Part shown: positions 44,654-54,106 of the stretch, piece by piece
Layout: each line of letters opens with the position of its first letter
Position numbering within the stretch: the first letter of the stretch is position 1
DNA from: Seinonella peptonophila
GTDB taxonomy: Bacteria > Bacillota > Bacilli > Thermoactinomycetales > Thermoactinomycetaceae
Reading direction: 5' to 3'
NCBI RefSeq assembly: GCF_900129355.1
Contig: NZ_FQVL01000012.1
Location: 27,246 to 91,245, forward strand
Length of the DNA stretch: 64,000 nt
Program-made: the position numbers and the translations under genes
The notes under the pieces: generated by a model
Database searches by the model: none
What the model was told of the DNA's origin: nothing
What the model saw: only the letters and a program-made list of their open reading frames with translations

Positions 44654-45970
44654 ATGAGTCAACCAACCAAACTCAATGGGATTATCCAATTTCTCGAACG
44701 CTACTTCGCACCGATTGCTGCTAAAGTTGAGAAACAACGCTATATCTCTTCGATTAAAAATGGAATGATTGGGCTTATGGCCGTCTTGATGATTGGCTCT
44801 TTCTCACTCATTATCATGGCCATCGGCAATATGTTTCCGGAAGGATCATCTATTCGAATCTTTTTTGATCAAAATCATGATCTGATCAATCTGCCATTCC
44901 AATTTACTTTTGGACTGTTATCGATCTATGCGGCCATTTCGATCGCATATAATCATGCCCGTCAGTTAAAGATTCCGTTTCTTCATTCGATCATCGGAGC
45001 TACCATTGCTACTCTTATCTTTAATGTCAAAATAGTAAAAGGGGCTTTAGACACCTCTTTCCTCGATTCAAAAGGACTTTTTATTGCGATCATTGTTTCC
45101 TTGTTAACAGTTGAATTGATGGCTTTCTTTATTAAGCGAAAGATCACAATTCGATTCAAAGGATTACCGGATGGGATCGCCCAAACATTCGAAGCACTGA
45201 TTCCACTTTTTACCGTTTTACTTGCATCTGTTCTAATCAACGGACTGGTACTTGGTTTAACTGGGGGCAAAAATTTACCTGAGGCTTTTACTCACTTCTT
45301 AGCCCCTACCTTTGACAGTATCGACACCCCATATGCCATATGGCTTATTTCGTTCTTAGAAATGCTCTTTTGGTTTATTGGTCTCAATGGATATGCCATT
45401 TTAGTTGGTTTTGTACTCCCGTTTATGACCAAATACCTTGGTGAAAATGCAGCTGCTTTTGCGGCGAGGCAACCCATTCCTCATGTTTTCGCACCTAATT
45501 TTTGGGATTATTTTCTAGGGTGTACAGGTTCAGGAGTGACGGGAGCTATCGTGATCCTTGCTCTGTTTAGTAAATCTAAAGAGCTGAGAACGATTGGAAA
45601 AGCCTCCTCTGTACCTGCCATTTTCACAATCTCTGAGCCGGTTGTTTTCGGTTTGCCTATTGTCTATAACCCATACCTATTTATCCCATTTGTCTTTGGA
45701 ACACCTACTCTTGGCGTTCTCACCTACTACGTGTTTAAGTTCGGCTGGGTCAGAGCCCCGATTGCCAATGTTGGTGGGATTCCCGTGCCGATTGCACAGT
45801 ACTTATCAACGATGGACTGGCGCGCCATTATCCTAACCATAGCTATCATTGCAGCAGGCGTTCTCATGTACTACCCATTCTTTAAAATGTACGAACGTAG
45901 TCTTTTAGCCAAAGCAAAGGAAAAAGACCAACGCCAACGAGACTTTGACCAACTGGATCTAGACTTCTAA
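44654..45970 (+). CDS. PTS lactose/cellobiose-family EIIC permease
   Basis: This 438-residue membrane protein has about ten membrane helices and belongs to the EIIC Lac/Cel family. Marks include KNGMIGLMAVLMIGSFSLI at the start, FFWFIGLNG-like LEMLFWFIGLNGYAILVGF, and the conserved EPVVFGLPIVYNPYLFIPF that binds sugar. It lacks a fused EIIB. It moves and phosphorylates the sugar together with EIIA and EIIB. The usual phospho-beta-glucosidase partner is absent; a deaminase-like gene follows instead, hinting at an amino-sugar-containing substrate. Confidence 0.93.
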   Translation: MSQPTKLNGIIQFLERYFAPIAAKVEKQRYISSIKNGMIGLMAVLMIGSFSLIIMAIGNMFPEGSSIRIFFDQNHDLINLPFQFTFGLLSIYAAISIAYNHARQLKIPFLHSIIGATIATLIFNVKIVKGALDTSFLDSKGLFIAIIVSLLTVELMAFFIKRKITIRFKGLPDGIAQTFEALIPLFTVLLASVLINGLVLGLTGGKNLPEAFTHFLAPTFDSIDTPYAIWLISFLEMLFWFIGLNGYAILVGFVLPFMTKYLGENAAAFAARQPIPHVFAPNFWDYFLGCTGSGVTGAIVILALFSKSKELRTIGKASSVPAIFTISEPVVFGLPIVYNPYLFIPFVFGTPTLGVLTYYVFKFGWVRAPIANVGGIPVPIAQYLSTMDWRAIILTIAIIAAGVLMYYPFFKMYERSLLAKAKEKDQRQRDFDQLDLDF

Positions 45971-46008
45971 AACAATATTCCACGAACCACTAAAAGAGGT
46001 GACCAAAA

Positions 46009-46749
46009 ATGAAGGTGAGCATTCTTGAAGACTACGAACAAATGTCACAAGTAACCGCTCAAGCGATTATCGACCAAATCAAACAAAAACCAAATAGTCT
46101 GCTTTGTCTAGCAGGTGGGCACACACCCCTTAAATCCTACCAAATATTCGTTAAAACAATCAAAGATCAACAAATCGATGTAAGTCAATGCTCCTTTGTT
46201 AGTCTCGACGAATGGGTAGGGTTGGATCGAGAGATATCAGGGAGTTGCCAGGAGACACTTTACGATTCTGTTTTTGACCATTTACCGATTCGTAATGAAC
46301 AAATCTGTTTCTTCAATGGCTTAGCAACAGACATGGCAGCTGAATGTCATCATATTGACAACTTTATCCGACAGCATGGAACGATCGATCTCACTCTCCT
46401 AGGCATAGGTATGAATGGTCATATTGGATTTAATGAGCCGGGTGTAAACCCTAATCAGTATAGCCACATTGTAGATCTTGATCCAATGACTCAACGAATA
46501 TCTGTCAAATATTTTGAACAACCGATAGAAGTCAAACAAGGCATTACACTCGGGATGAAACATATTTTCGAAACCAAAACAATCATTCTAATCGCTAACG
46601 ATATAAAAAAAGCATCTATTGTCAAACAGACAATGGAAGAAGAAGCAACCGAACAAGTTCCTTCTTCTCTCCTACAACGCCATCCACACGTACATGTAAT
46701 ACTCGATCAAGGTGCTGCCAGTCTGTTAACAAAGGTGGGGCAATCATGA
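46009..46749 (+). CDS. Glucosamine-6-phosphate deaminase-like isomerase (NagB family)
   Basis: NagB converts glucosamine-6-phosphate to fructose-6-phosphate and ammonia. The 246 residues show CLAGGHTPLKSY (phosphate loop; NagB usually has ATGSTP or ATGGTP), FVSLDEWVGL (catalytic Asp) and LLGIGMNGHIGFNEPGV (His and Glu of the active site; Asn before Gly-His also occurs in Bacillus NagB). The His in the phosphate loop and Trp after DE are departures, so substrate may differ from plain GlcN6P, for example a galactosamine or other amino-sugar phosphate. It overlaps the aldo/keto reductase gene by four bases. Confidence 0.85.
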   Translation: MKVSILEDYEQMSQVTAQAIIDQIKQKPNSLLCLAGGHTPLKSYQIFVKTIKDQQIDVSQCSFVSLDEWVGLDREISGSCQETLYDSVFDHLPIRNEQICFFNGLATDMAAECHHIDNFIRQHGTIDLTLLGIGMNGHIGFNEPGVNPNQYSHIVDLDPMTQRISVKYFEQPIEVKQGITLGMKHIFETKTIILIANDIKKASIVKQTMEEEATEQVPSSLLQRHPHVHVILDQGAASLLTKVGQS

Positions 46750-47705
46750 AATTCTTTACGATTCAAGGGCAAAAAAATGGGCTTCCTCATAAAATCAATT
46801 GCTCACAACTTGTGATGGGTTCAGGAGATTTCTTACGTCTTGATAACTTCGAATTTGCCGCTTCGATCCTTGATCGATTTATCGAACTCGGCGGCACTAC
46901 CTTTGATACCGCATTTCATTATCGTCATAGCGAAAAAGCGCTTGGAAAATGGATCGAAAGCCGTAATATTCGCGATCAAGTCACTATACTGACCAAAGGT
47001 TGTCACCCCACTCGGGAGTTTCCAACTCAACCACGGGTGAACCCGCAAGCAATCTATGAAGATCTAATGGGTAGCCTAGAACGTTTACAAACCGATTACG
47101 TTGACCTTTACGCTTTACATCGTGATGATCCAACAGTTCCCGTTGGAGAATTATTAGAAGCTCTTAATCAATGGATCGAAAAAGGAACCATTCGAGCAAT
47201 CGGTGCTTCCAACTGGAAACTTGACAGAATTATTGAAGCAAACCAATACGCAGCACAACATCAACTGATACCTTTTACCTTTACAAGTCCCAATCTCAGC
47301 TTAGCGAAATGCAATCGTCCTCGTTGGGAAGGTTGCGTATCTGCGGATCAAACAATGATCCAGTGGCACAAGCAAAATCAAGTCCCTCTCCTCTCTTGGT
47401 CATCTCAAGCAGGTGGATTCTTTTCTGGGAGATTTACACCAGAGGATCACTCAAATCAAGAAATGGTAGAAGTCTATTACAATGACGATAATTGGGAGCG
47501 ATTTGCTCGCGCTAAACAATTGGCTGAACAAAAACAAGTGACTCCGATTCAAATCGCACTCGCCTATGTACTCAATCAACCTTTTGCTACTGCTGCCTTG
47601 ATAGGTCCTGAGAATGCAGATGAACTCATTTCTTCATTTGAAGGCGCTCAGCTTAAACTAACAGAGAAAGAAGTCGCTTGGCTTGATTTACAGAAAATCA
47701 TTTAA
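46746..47705 (+). CDS. Aldo/keto reductase
   Basis: This 319-residue NAD(P)-dependent oxidoreductase has the full catalytic tetrad: Asp in TTFDTAFHY, Tyr in HYRHSE, Lys in ILTKG and His in YALHRDD. The NADP-binding C-terminal region includes AALIGPENADEL. It sits where an inositol pathway would have IolG, and it could reduce or oxidise a cyclitol or keto-sugar intermediate. That role is an inference from position; homologues act on many sugars and aldehydes. It is translated in overlap with the NagB-like gene. Confidence 0.88.
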   Translation: MKFFTIQGQKNGLPHKINCSQLVMGSGDFLRLDNFEFAASILDRFIELGGTTFDTAFHYRHSEKALGKWIESRNIRDQVTILTKGCHPTREFPTQPRVNPQAIYEDLMGSLERLQTDYVDLYALHRDDPTVPVGELLEALNQWIEKGTIRAIGASNWKLDRIIEANQYAAQHQLIPFTFTSPNLSLAKCNRPRWEGCVSADQTMIQWHKQNQVPLLSWSSQAGGFFSGRFTPEDHSNQEMVEVYYNDDNWERFARAKQLAEQKQVTPIQIALAYVLNQPFATAALIGPENADELISSFEGAQLKLTEKEVAWLDLQKII

Positions 47706-47878
47706 CAAACTCATTCGCTACAAACAACATATTCGCCTCATTGATGGAGATATGCTCGTCGAGAGAAACATGTCTACACAAAGAAATATACCATGTCGTT
47801 ATATCAAAAGATCCCTCTCGACTCTCCCTCATTCCATTCAACACCACTACATGTTAATCAATCTGGGAGGAAGTAATC

Positions 47879-48649
47879 ATGCAACACAAATTTGCCGCTC
47901 AATTGTACACATTACGCAAAGAATGCGCGGAAAACTTTCCAAGAGTTTTGCGAGAACTCAAAAAGATGGGTTGGAAAGCTGTACAAATCGATGGATTACG
48001 AGGATATGCGGCAGAAGAAATCGCAGAAGTCTTACAGGAAACCGGTTTACACGTTGCTGGAATGCACATTAGCTTAGATCGAATGGTGAATGATCTAGAT
48101 GCTGTGATCCACGAAGGATATTTGTTCCAGACAAAAGATATCTTTTGCCACTACCTTGATGAGTCCATGCAAAATGAGGAAGGATATCGCAATGCAAAAC
48201 GATTACTGTTAGAAACAGCTGCTCGTCTCGATGGATTGGGCTATCGAGTCGGCTATCACAACCATGAATTTGAATTTCAATCATCAGTAGATGGACAAAT
48301 CGCCCTTGATTATCTGACAACACCCGTTGGTAACCGTTTTATTTATCCCGAAATTGATACCTATTGGGCTCTTTATGCCCATATAGATCCGTTAACCTAT
48401 ATATCCAAATTTCCATTTCGCTGTCCCATCATTCACCTCAAAGATATGAAAGACGATCTTTCGCTACGCTATCCAGATTCATTAACTGAGATTGGAAATG
48501 GAATCATTGATTTTCTTTCCATCCTCCGTTGGGGTGAACATAACGGCGTTGAATACTATGCGGTTGAACAAGATATCTGTGAACGAAACCCTCTAGAAAG
48601 CCTCGCTATCAGTTTGGAACATTTAAAAAAAATAGCGCAGGAGGTGTAG
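47879..48649 (+). CDS. Sugar-phosphate isomerase/epimerase-type TIM barrel (IolE/IolI-like)
   Basis: This 256-residue metal-dependent barrel of the AP-endonuclease-2 superfamily shows the pattern AAQLYTLRKEC at the start, a metal His/Glu segment GYHNHEFEF near residue 124, PEIDTYW, IIHLKDMKD and VEQD. In the inositol pathway, IolE (dehydratase), IolI and IolH share this fold. Relatives also act on 3-keto-glycosides in oxidation-elimination cleavage. With iolB starting four bases downstream, the two are co-expressed. GGAGG lies eight bases before ATG 47879. Which reaction it performs cannot be read from the sequence. Confidence 0.85.
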   Translation: MQHKFAAQLYTLRKECAENFPRVLRELKKMGWKAVQIDGLRGYAAEEIAEVLQETGLHVAGMHISLDRMVNDLDAVIHEGYLFQTKDIFCHYLDESMQNEEGYRNAKRLLLETAARLDGLGYRVGYHNHEFEFQSSVDGQIALDYLTTPVGNRFIYPEIDTYWALYAHIDPLTYISKFPFRCPIIHLKDMKDDLSLRYPDSLTEIGNGIIDFLSILRWGEHNGVEYYAVEQDICERNPLESLAISLEHLKKIAQEV

Positions 48650-48652
48650 TCA

Positions 48653-49471
48653 ATGAGTAATTTGATCCGAAAAGCAGCAGCTTACCTTCCTAATGTTGAT
48701 AAAAAATCAGTCATCAACTTAACTCCCAGCGATGCCAATTGGGATTATATTGGTTTTGAAGTTGTGAAATTACAGACCGGACAATCCTACAAACTTGACA
48801 CACAACATCAAGAGGTCTGTGTCGTACTGTTATGTGGACATGTTTCCGCTCGAGCAGGTAATCAATCATGGGAACAATTTGGTAACCGCAAGCAGATCTT
48901 TGAACAAACGAAACCCTTTGCCCTCTACGTTACAACACAGACTATCGTCGAAGTCAAAGCACTTTCCTATGTTGAATTGGCGCTATGTAAAGCACCGGCC
49001 CAAGGTAAATATCCAACCCGACTCATCCATCCTGATGAAGTTTCATCCGAGCGTCGGGGATATGGAAATATGGAGCGATTCATCCATAACATCTTACCTG
49101 ACCAAGCACTAGCTGAACACTTATTAGTAGTTGAAGTCTTTACACCCAATGGGAACTGGTCTAGTTTTCCTCCTCATAAACATGACGAGTTGCGATTGCC
49201 CAATGAAACGCAGTTAGAGGAGCTTTACTATCATCGAATGACGCCCTCAACTGGTTTCGCCTTCCAACGTGTCTATACTGATGATCGTTCATTGGATGAC
49301 TCCTTTAGTGTGGAAGATCAAGATATTGTACTCGTTCCCAAAGGATATCATCCGGTTTCTGCTACTCCTGGAACCGAGCTCTATTATCTAAATGTAATGG
49401 CAGGACCTGTTCGTCAATGGAAATTCACAAATGAACCTAATTTTGAATGGCTGATACAACCTTCACGATAG
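48653..49471 (+). CDS. iolB: 5-deoxy-glucuronate isomerase
   Basis: IolB converts 5-deoxy-D-glucuronate to 2-deoxy-5-keto-D-gluconate in inositol breakdown. The 272 residues form a bicupin with the metal motif FPPHKHDE near residue 170, then LEELYYHRM, and the second half VLVPKGYHPV. Length is normal. The end overlaps an upstream frame of iolC, but the likely iolC start is 24 bases further on. It receives product from IolD, encoded at the end of the operon. Confidence 0.94.
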   Translation: MSNLIRKAAAYLPNVDKKSVINLTPSDANWDYIGFEVVKLQTGQSYKLDTQHQEVCVVLLCGHVSARAGNQSWEQFGNRKQIFEQTKPFALYVTTQTIVEVKALSYVELALCKAPAQGKYPTRLIHPDEVSSERRGYGNMERFIHNILPDQALAEHLLVVEVFTPNGNWSSFPPHKHDELRLPNETQLEELYYHRMTPSTGFAFQRVYTDDRSLDDSFSVEDQDIVLVPKGYHPVSATPGTELYYLNVMAGPVRQWKFTNEPNFEWLIQPSR

Positions 49472-49494
49472 AAAAAATGGCAGGTGAATACCCT

Positions 49495-50502
49495 ATGAGC
49501 AGTCTTACCTTTCCATCCGATCGACCGTATGACTTGATTTGTCTCGGACGTCTCTGTATCGATCTCAATGCGAATGAAATCAATCGGCCTATGGAAAAAA
49601 CACAAAGCTTCACCAAATATGTAGGTGGGTCACCCGCAAATATCGCGATTGGAGCTGCGCGCCTCCAATTGAAAACGGGATTCATTGGAAAAATTGCAGA
49701 TGACCCACACGGTCGTTTTATCCGTCAATATTTGACCCAACATCAAATTGATCATTCCCAAGTACGAATCGATCAAACAGGAGCTGTAACAGGGCTCTCT
49801 TTCACAGAGATTAAAAGTCCCGAAGATTGTAGCATTGTCATGTACCGAGACCATGTCGCTGATCTTCTCTTACATTCCGATGAAATTTCTGAGGACTATA
49901 TCAAACAGACCAAAGCCCTCTTGATCTCAGGAACTGCATTAGCCCAAAGCCCTTCTCGTGAAGCTGTCTTTACTGCTTTACACTACGCTCGAAAACATCA
50001 AGTCGTTGTGTTCTTCGATCTTGATTATCGACCATATACTTGGCGTTCCGATGCTGAAACAGCTATCTACTATCAGCTTGCGGCAGAAAAGTGCGACGTC
50101 ATGATTGGAACGCGAGAAGAGTTTGATATGATGGAGCACTTGGAGCTGACGGATGGTTCTAATGAAGAAACAGCAAAATATTGGTTTGCTCATCAAGCCC
50201 AAATCATTGTGATTAAACATGGTCAAGCAGGGTCAGTCAGTTATACTCGTGATGGCAAGCATTTTTCAAGCACCATCTTCCCGACCAAAGTGTTAAAAAC
50301 CTTTGGCGCAGGGGATGCTTATGCATCGGCCTTCATCTATAGCTTACTTCAAGGATGGGATGTTGAAACAGCGATGGAATATGGGAGTGCATCCGCTGCT
50401 ATCGTTATTTCAAAACATAGCTGCTCTGATGCTATGCCCACTACCTTTGAAATTGACCATTTTATCAAAATGGCAAAGCATGAAAAGGAGCATCAACTAT
50501 GA
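49495..50502 (+). CDS. iolC: 5-dehydro-2-deoxygluconokinase
   Basis: IolC phosphorylates 2-deoxy-5-keto-D-gluconate with ATP. It is a PfkB-family kinase of 335 residues from ATG 49495 (AGGTGA seven bases upstream; upstream in-frame ATGs lack such a site). It shows [30 protein letters not shown] and the catalytic [13 protein letters not shown]. Its product is the substrate of the divergent class II aldolase. The gene overlaps iolA by four bases. Confidence 0.94.
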   Translation: MSSLTFPSDRPYDLICLGRLCIDLNANEINRPMEKTQSFTKYVGGSPANIAIGAARLQLKTGFIGKIADDPHGRFIRQYLTQHQIDHSQVRIDQTGAVTGLSFTEIKSPEDCSIVMYRDHVADLLLHSDEISEDYIKQTKALLISGTALAQSPSREAVFTALHYARKHQVVVFFDLDYRPYTWRSDAETAIYYQLAAEKCDVMIGTREEFDMMEHLELTDGSNEETAKYWFAHQAQIIVIKHGQAGSVSYTRDGKHFSSTIFPTKVLKTFGAGDAYASAFIYSLLQGWDVETAMEYGSASAAIVISKHSCSDAMPTTFEIDHFIKMAKHEKEHQL

Positions 50503-51938
50503 TTCAAAATTTAATCAATGGGAAATGGACACTATCCCAATCACAGCAAATCGAAAAAATATATAATCCTGCGACAGGTGAAGTATTGGCTGAGGTTCCT
50601 CTCTCTACTCGCCATGAATTGGATCAAGCTGTAGAGTCTGCTAACCAAGCATTTGAACAATGGAAACAGGTATCGATTCCAAGACGGGCCAAAATCCTCT
50701 TTCAATATCATCGACTCTTGATCGAACATACAGATGAACTTGCCGAATTGATTACCAAAGAAAATGGAAAAAACCGAACAGAGGCATTGGGTGAGGTACG
50801 CCGGGGAATTGAGTGCATCGAACATGCCACCAGTATTCCAAACCTCATCTCAGGTTACCAACTCCCTGCTGTAGCCGCTGGCTTAGAAACCGGAATGTAT
50901 CGATACCCCATTGGCGTAGTTGGTGGAATCACACCATTCAACTTCCCGATGATGGTTCCATGTTGGATGTTCCCACTCGCCATTGCTTGTGGTAACACCT
51001 TCATCCTCAAGCCTTCAGAGCGAACTCCTTTACTTGCAAATCGGCTTGGAGAATTATTCATTGAAGCTGGTTTACCAGCCGGTGTGCTCAACATTGTTCA
51101 TGGAGCTCACGATGTAGTGAATGGATTGCTGGAGCATCCAGATATCAAAGCAATTTCCTTTGTTGGCTCTCAACCCGTAGGTGAATATGTATACAAAAAA
51201 GGAACAGCCCATTTAAAGCGAGTCCAAGCGTTAACGGGTGCAAAGAATCATTCCATTGTCCTCGAAGATGCAAACTTGGACAATGCGACCACCCAAATTA
51301 TCAATGCGGCTTTTGGTTCAGCAGGTGAACGTTGTATGGCTTGTTCTGTTGTTGCTGTTGAAGAAAATATCGCTGATGAATTCGTGTCCCGACTCGTTAG
51401 AGCAGCCAACCAACTTCGAATAGGTAACGGTTTAGAGGAAGATGTGTTCCTTGGACCAGTGATTCGCGAAGCACACAAAAAACGAACAATCCAATACATT
51501 GAAACGGGTGTTATGGAAGGAGCACAATTGGTTCGCGATGGACGGAAAGATCAAGCGGTTCACGAAAAAGGCTACTTTATCGGCCCTACGATCTTTGATG
51601 AAGTAAATCAAGAAATGAAGATTTGGCAAGATGAGATTTTCGCTCCAGTCCTTTCCATTGTCCGTGTGAAATCCTTACAAAAGGCAGTCTCATTGATCAA
51701 TCAATCCCGATTTGCAAATGGTGCATGTATCTTTACCAACACAGGGAGTGCTGTACACTATTTTCGTGAGCACATTGAAGCAGGTATGCTCGGTGTCAAC
51801 ATTGGCGTTCCTGCTCCTATGGCTTATTTTCCATTCTCAGGTTGGAAAGACTCCTTCTATGGCGACCTTCACGCAAATGGAAGAGATGGGGTTGAATTCT
51901 ATACTCGCAAGAAAGTCATCACCACACGCTGGGTTTAA
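50499..51938 (+). CDS. iolA: CoA-acylating (methyl)malonate-semialdehyde dehydrogenase
   Basis: IolA (MmsA) oxidises malonate semialdehyde to acetyl-CoA and CO2 with NAD and CoA. The 479 residues show the family marks: [45 protein letters not shown] and the catalytic Cys in [10 protein letters not shown]. Length is normal. It lies between iolC and iolD and completes conversion of the aldolase product. It may also serve valine or beta-alanine breakdown. Confidence 0.94.
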   Translation: MIQNLINGKWTLSQSQQIEKIYNPATGEVLAEVPLSTRHELDQAVESANQAFEQWKQVSIPRRAKILFQYHRLLIEHTDELAELITKENGKNRTEALGEVRRGIECIEHATSIPNLISGYQLPAVAAGLETGMYRYPIGVVGGITPFNFPMMVPCWMFPLAIACGNTFILKPSERTPLLANRLGELFIEAGLPAGVLNIVHGAHDVVNGLLEHPDIKAISFVGSQPVGEYVYKKGTAHLKRVQALTGAKNHSIVLEDANLDNATTQIINAAFGSAGERCMACSVVAVEENIADEFVSRLVRAANQLRIGNGLEEDVFLGPVIREAHKKRTIQYIETGVMEGAQLVRDGRKDQAVHEKGYFIGPTIFDEVNQEMKIWQDEIFAPVLSIVRVKSLQKAVSLINQSRFANGACIFTNTGSAVHYFREHIEAGMLGVNIGVPAPMAYFPFSGWKDSFYGDLHANGRDGVEFYTRKKVITTRWV

Positions 51939-51951
51939 GGAGGTCTATTGA

Positions 51952-53880
51952 ATGAAATTAACGATGGCACAAGCATTGATTCGCTTTCTTAACCAACAGT
52001 TTCTTGAAGTTGATGGAATGCAGCGACCTTTATTTGCTGGGGTCTTTACCATTTTTGGTCATGGAAACGTGCTCGGTATCGGACAAGCTCTGGAAGAAGA
52101 TTCTGGACATCTTCGAGTTTATCAAGGCCGAAACGAACAAGGTATGGCACATGCCGCGATTGCCTTTGCTAAACAGTCTCATCGACAACAGATCATGGCT
52201 TGTACCTCTTCTGTTGGTCCAGGCGCTGCCAATATGATTACAGCTGCTGCGTTAGCAACAGCCAACCGAATTCCACTCCTGCTCTTACCTGGAGATACCT
52301 TCGCTACCCGACAACCGGACCCTGTATTGCAACAAATTGAGCAATCGTACAACGCCGCTTTGACCACTAACGATGCTTTTCAGCCCGTAAGTAAGTACTG
52401 GGATCGAATCCAACGCCCCGAACAGTTGATGATTGCGATGAAAAATGCCATTCGAGTTCTTGTTGACCCAGCCGAGACAGGCGCTGTCACGATTTGTCTT
52501 CCTCAAGATGTTCAAGGAGAAGCATATGACTACCCGGACATCTTTTTCAAAAAAACGATTCATCACTTGGATCGACGAATACCGACGGGCCGAGAACTTG
52601 AAGCGGCAGTATCGCTGATTCAACAGAAAAAACGTCCTTTGATGATCTGTGGAGGTGGAGTTCGTTATTCCCGTGCCGGACAAGCGTTACAAACATTGGC
52701 TGAACAATGTAAAATCCCCTTTGCTGAAACACAGGCTGGAAAAAGCGCCATTGAAAGTCATCACCCTTATAATCTCGGTGGCATTGGAGTAACTGGCAAT
52801 CAAGCAGCTAACCAACTTGCAAGAGAAGCTGATTTGATTATAGGGATTGGGACTCGTTTTACGGACTTTACTACCTCATCCAAGCAGCTTTTTCGACATC
52901 CTGATTGCCAATTCTTAACCATTAATGTTTCCGATTTTGATGCAGGAAAATTAGATTCAATCAAAGTAGTTGCCGATGCCAAGACGACGCTCGAACGCTT
53001 GACTCAGCGACTCTCTACTCTTGGATATACTTCCAACTATGTGGATGAAATCGTTACAGCAAAATCGAATTGGAAAAAAGAGCTCCATCGGTTACAACAT
53101 CTTGATGCAAGCCAAGAAAACTTCCAACCCGAGGTGACTGGTCATCTGGAAGCTAACGAGTTAGCAGAGTATCAATCGGCATTAGGAACCACCTTAACCC
53201 AAACTTCCGTTATCCGTGAAATCAATCAACACCTTGACCCTCAATCCATTGTTGTTGGAGCCGCTGGTAGCCTCCCTGGAGATCTGCAACGCATCTGGGA
53301 ATGTGCTCAAACAGATACCTATCACATGGAGTACGGTTATTCATGTATGGGTTATGAAATCGCTGGAGCACTTGGAGCTAAAATAGCTGTCCCTGATCGT
53401 GAAGTCTATGCTTTTGTAGGCGATGGAAGTTTTCTGATGTTACACAGTGAACTACTTACCAGTCTTCAAGAAGGGCTAAAAATCAATCTACTACTCTTTG
53501 ACAACTCCGGATTTGGATGTATCAATAACTTACAAATGGGTCATGGAATGGACAGTTTTGGGACCGAATTTCGATTCCGTAACCCTCAAACTGGACAACT
53601 TAGTGGTGCACTCCAGACCATCGACTACGCAGCAGTTGCCGCGGGTTATGGTGTCAAAACTTACTCCGTCCATACCATGAACGAGCTTCGACAAGCTTTA
53701 ATTGATATTCCCAATCAAACCCAATCAACCTTGATTGATATTAAAATTCTACCAAAAACCATGACGCACGATTACCTTTCATGGTGGAATGTAGGTGCAG
53801 CCGAGACCGCTCGTCGTTCAAAAATCATCCAAGTTAATCGACAACTTCATGAAGAACGAAAAAAAGCTCGTCCCTACTAA
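51952..53880 (+). CDS. iolD: 3D-(3,5/4)-trihydroxycyclohexane-1,2-dione acylhydrolase
   Basis: IolD opens the cyclohexanedione ring to 5-deoxy-D-glucuronate using thiamine diphosphate. The 642 residues match Bacillus IolD in length. The pyrophosphate domain has the ThDP-binding [12 protein letters not shown] and [13 protein letters not shown] at about 485-525; the N-terminal domain carries [12 protein letters not shown] with the catalytic Glu. AAGGAGGTC lies seven bases before the ATG. As the last gene of the operon it is followed by a strong terminator. Its presence shows that a cyclitol-derived ring is an intermediate of this locus. Confidence 0.95.
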   Translation: MKLTMAQALIRFLNQQFLEVDGMQRPLFAGVFTIFGHGNVLGIGQALEEDSGHLRVYQGRNEQGMAHAAIAFAKQSHRQQIMACTSSVGPGAANMITAAALATANRIPLLLLPGDTFATRQPDPVLQQIEQSYNAALTTNDAFQPVSKYWDRIQRPEQLMIAMKNAIRVLVDPAETGAVTICLPQDVQGEAYDYPDIFFKKTIHHLDRRIPTGRELEAAVSLIQQKKRPLMICGGGVRYSRAGQALQTLAEQCKIPFAETQAGKSAIESHHPYNLGGIGVTGNQAANQLAREADLIIGIGTRFTDFTTSSKQLFRHPDCQFLTINVSDFDAGKLDSIKVVADAKTTLERLTQRLSTLGYTSNYVDEIVTAKSNWKKELHRLQHLDASQENFQPEVTGHLEANELAEYQSALGTTLTQTSVIREINQHLDPQSIVVGAAGSLPGDLQRIWECAQTDTYHMEYGYSCMGYEIAGALGAKIAVPDREVYAFVGDGSFLMLHSELLTSLQEGLKINLLLFDNSGFGCINNLQMGHGMDSFGTEFRFRNPQTGQLSGALQTIDYAAVAAGYGVKTYSVHTMNELRQALIDIPNQTQSTLIDIKILPKTMTHDYLSWWNVGAAETARRSKIIQVNRQLHEERKKARPY

Positions 53881-53896
53881 GGACGAGCTTTTTTTA
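53861..53896 (+). terminator. Terminator of the PTS/iol operon
   Basis: AAAAAGCTCGTCC and GGACGAGCTTTTT pair perfectly over 13 bases, with the iolD stop codon in the loop and a T-run after. Confidence 0.92.
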
Positions 53897-54030
53897 AAGT
53901 ACGACTACATATTTTATCATGAGATGCTGCTATATCGATATAATGACATGGTGTTGTTGGAAAACGTATTGATATAAATAAACAACTATGATAGCTTTAT
54001 ATAGATACACTGCAAAATTAATTTACGAAC

Positions 54031-54065
54031 ATATTATACCCTATTTTAATTATAGGGTATAATAT
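54031..54065. promoter_or_regulatory. Inverted repeat carrying TATAAT on both strands, upstream of helD
   Basis: ATATTATACCCTAT (54031-54044) and ATAGGGTATAATAT (54052-54065) are perfect 14-base arms with a 7-base spacer. Each arm contains TATAAT reading outward on its own strand. It stands 42 bases before the helD start and looks like a promoter with operator symmetry. Confidence 0.6.
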
Positions 54066-54106
54066 TCGGTCTTGTCAACCCCTATTGATATTTTTTTAAA
54101 GGAGCG

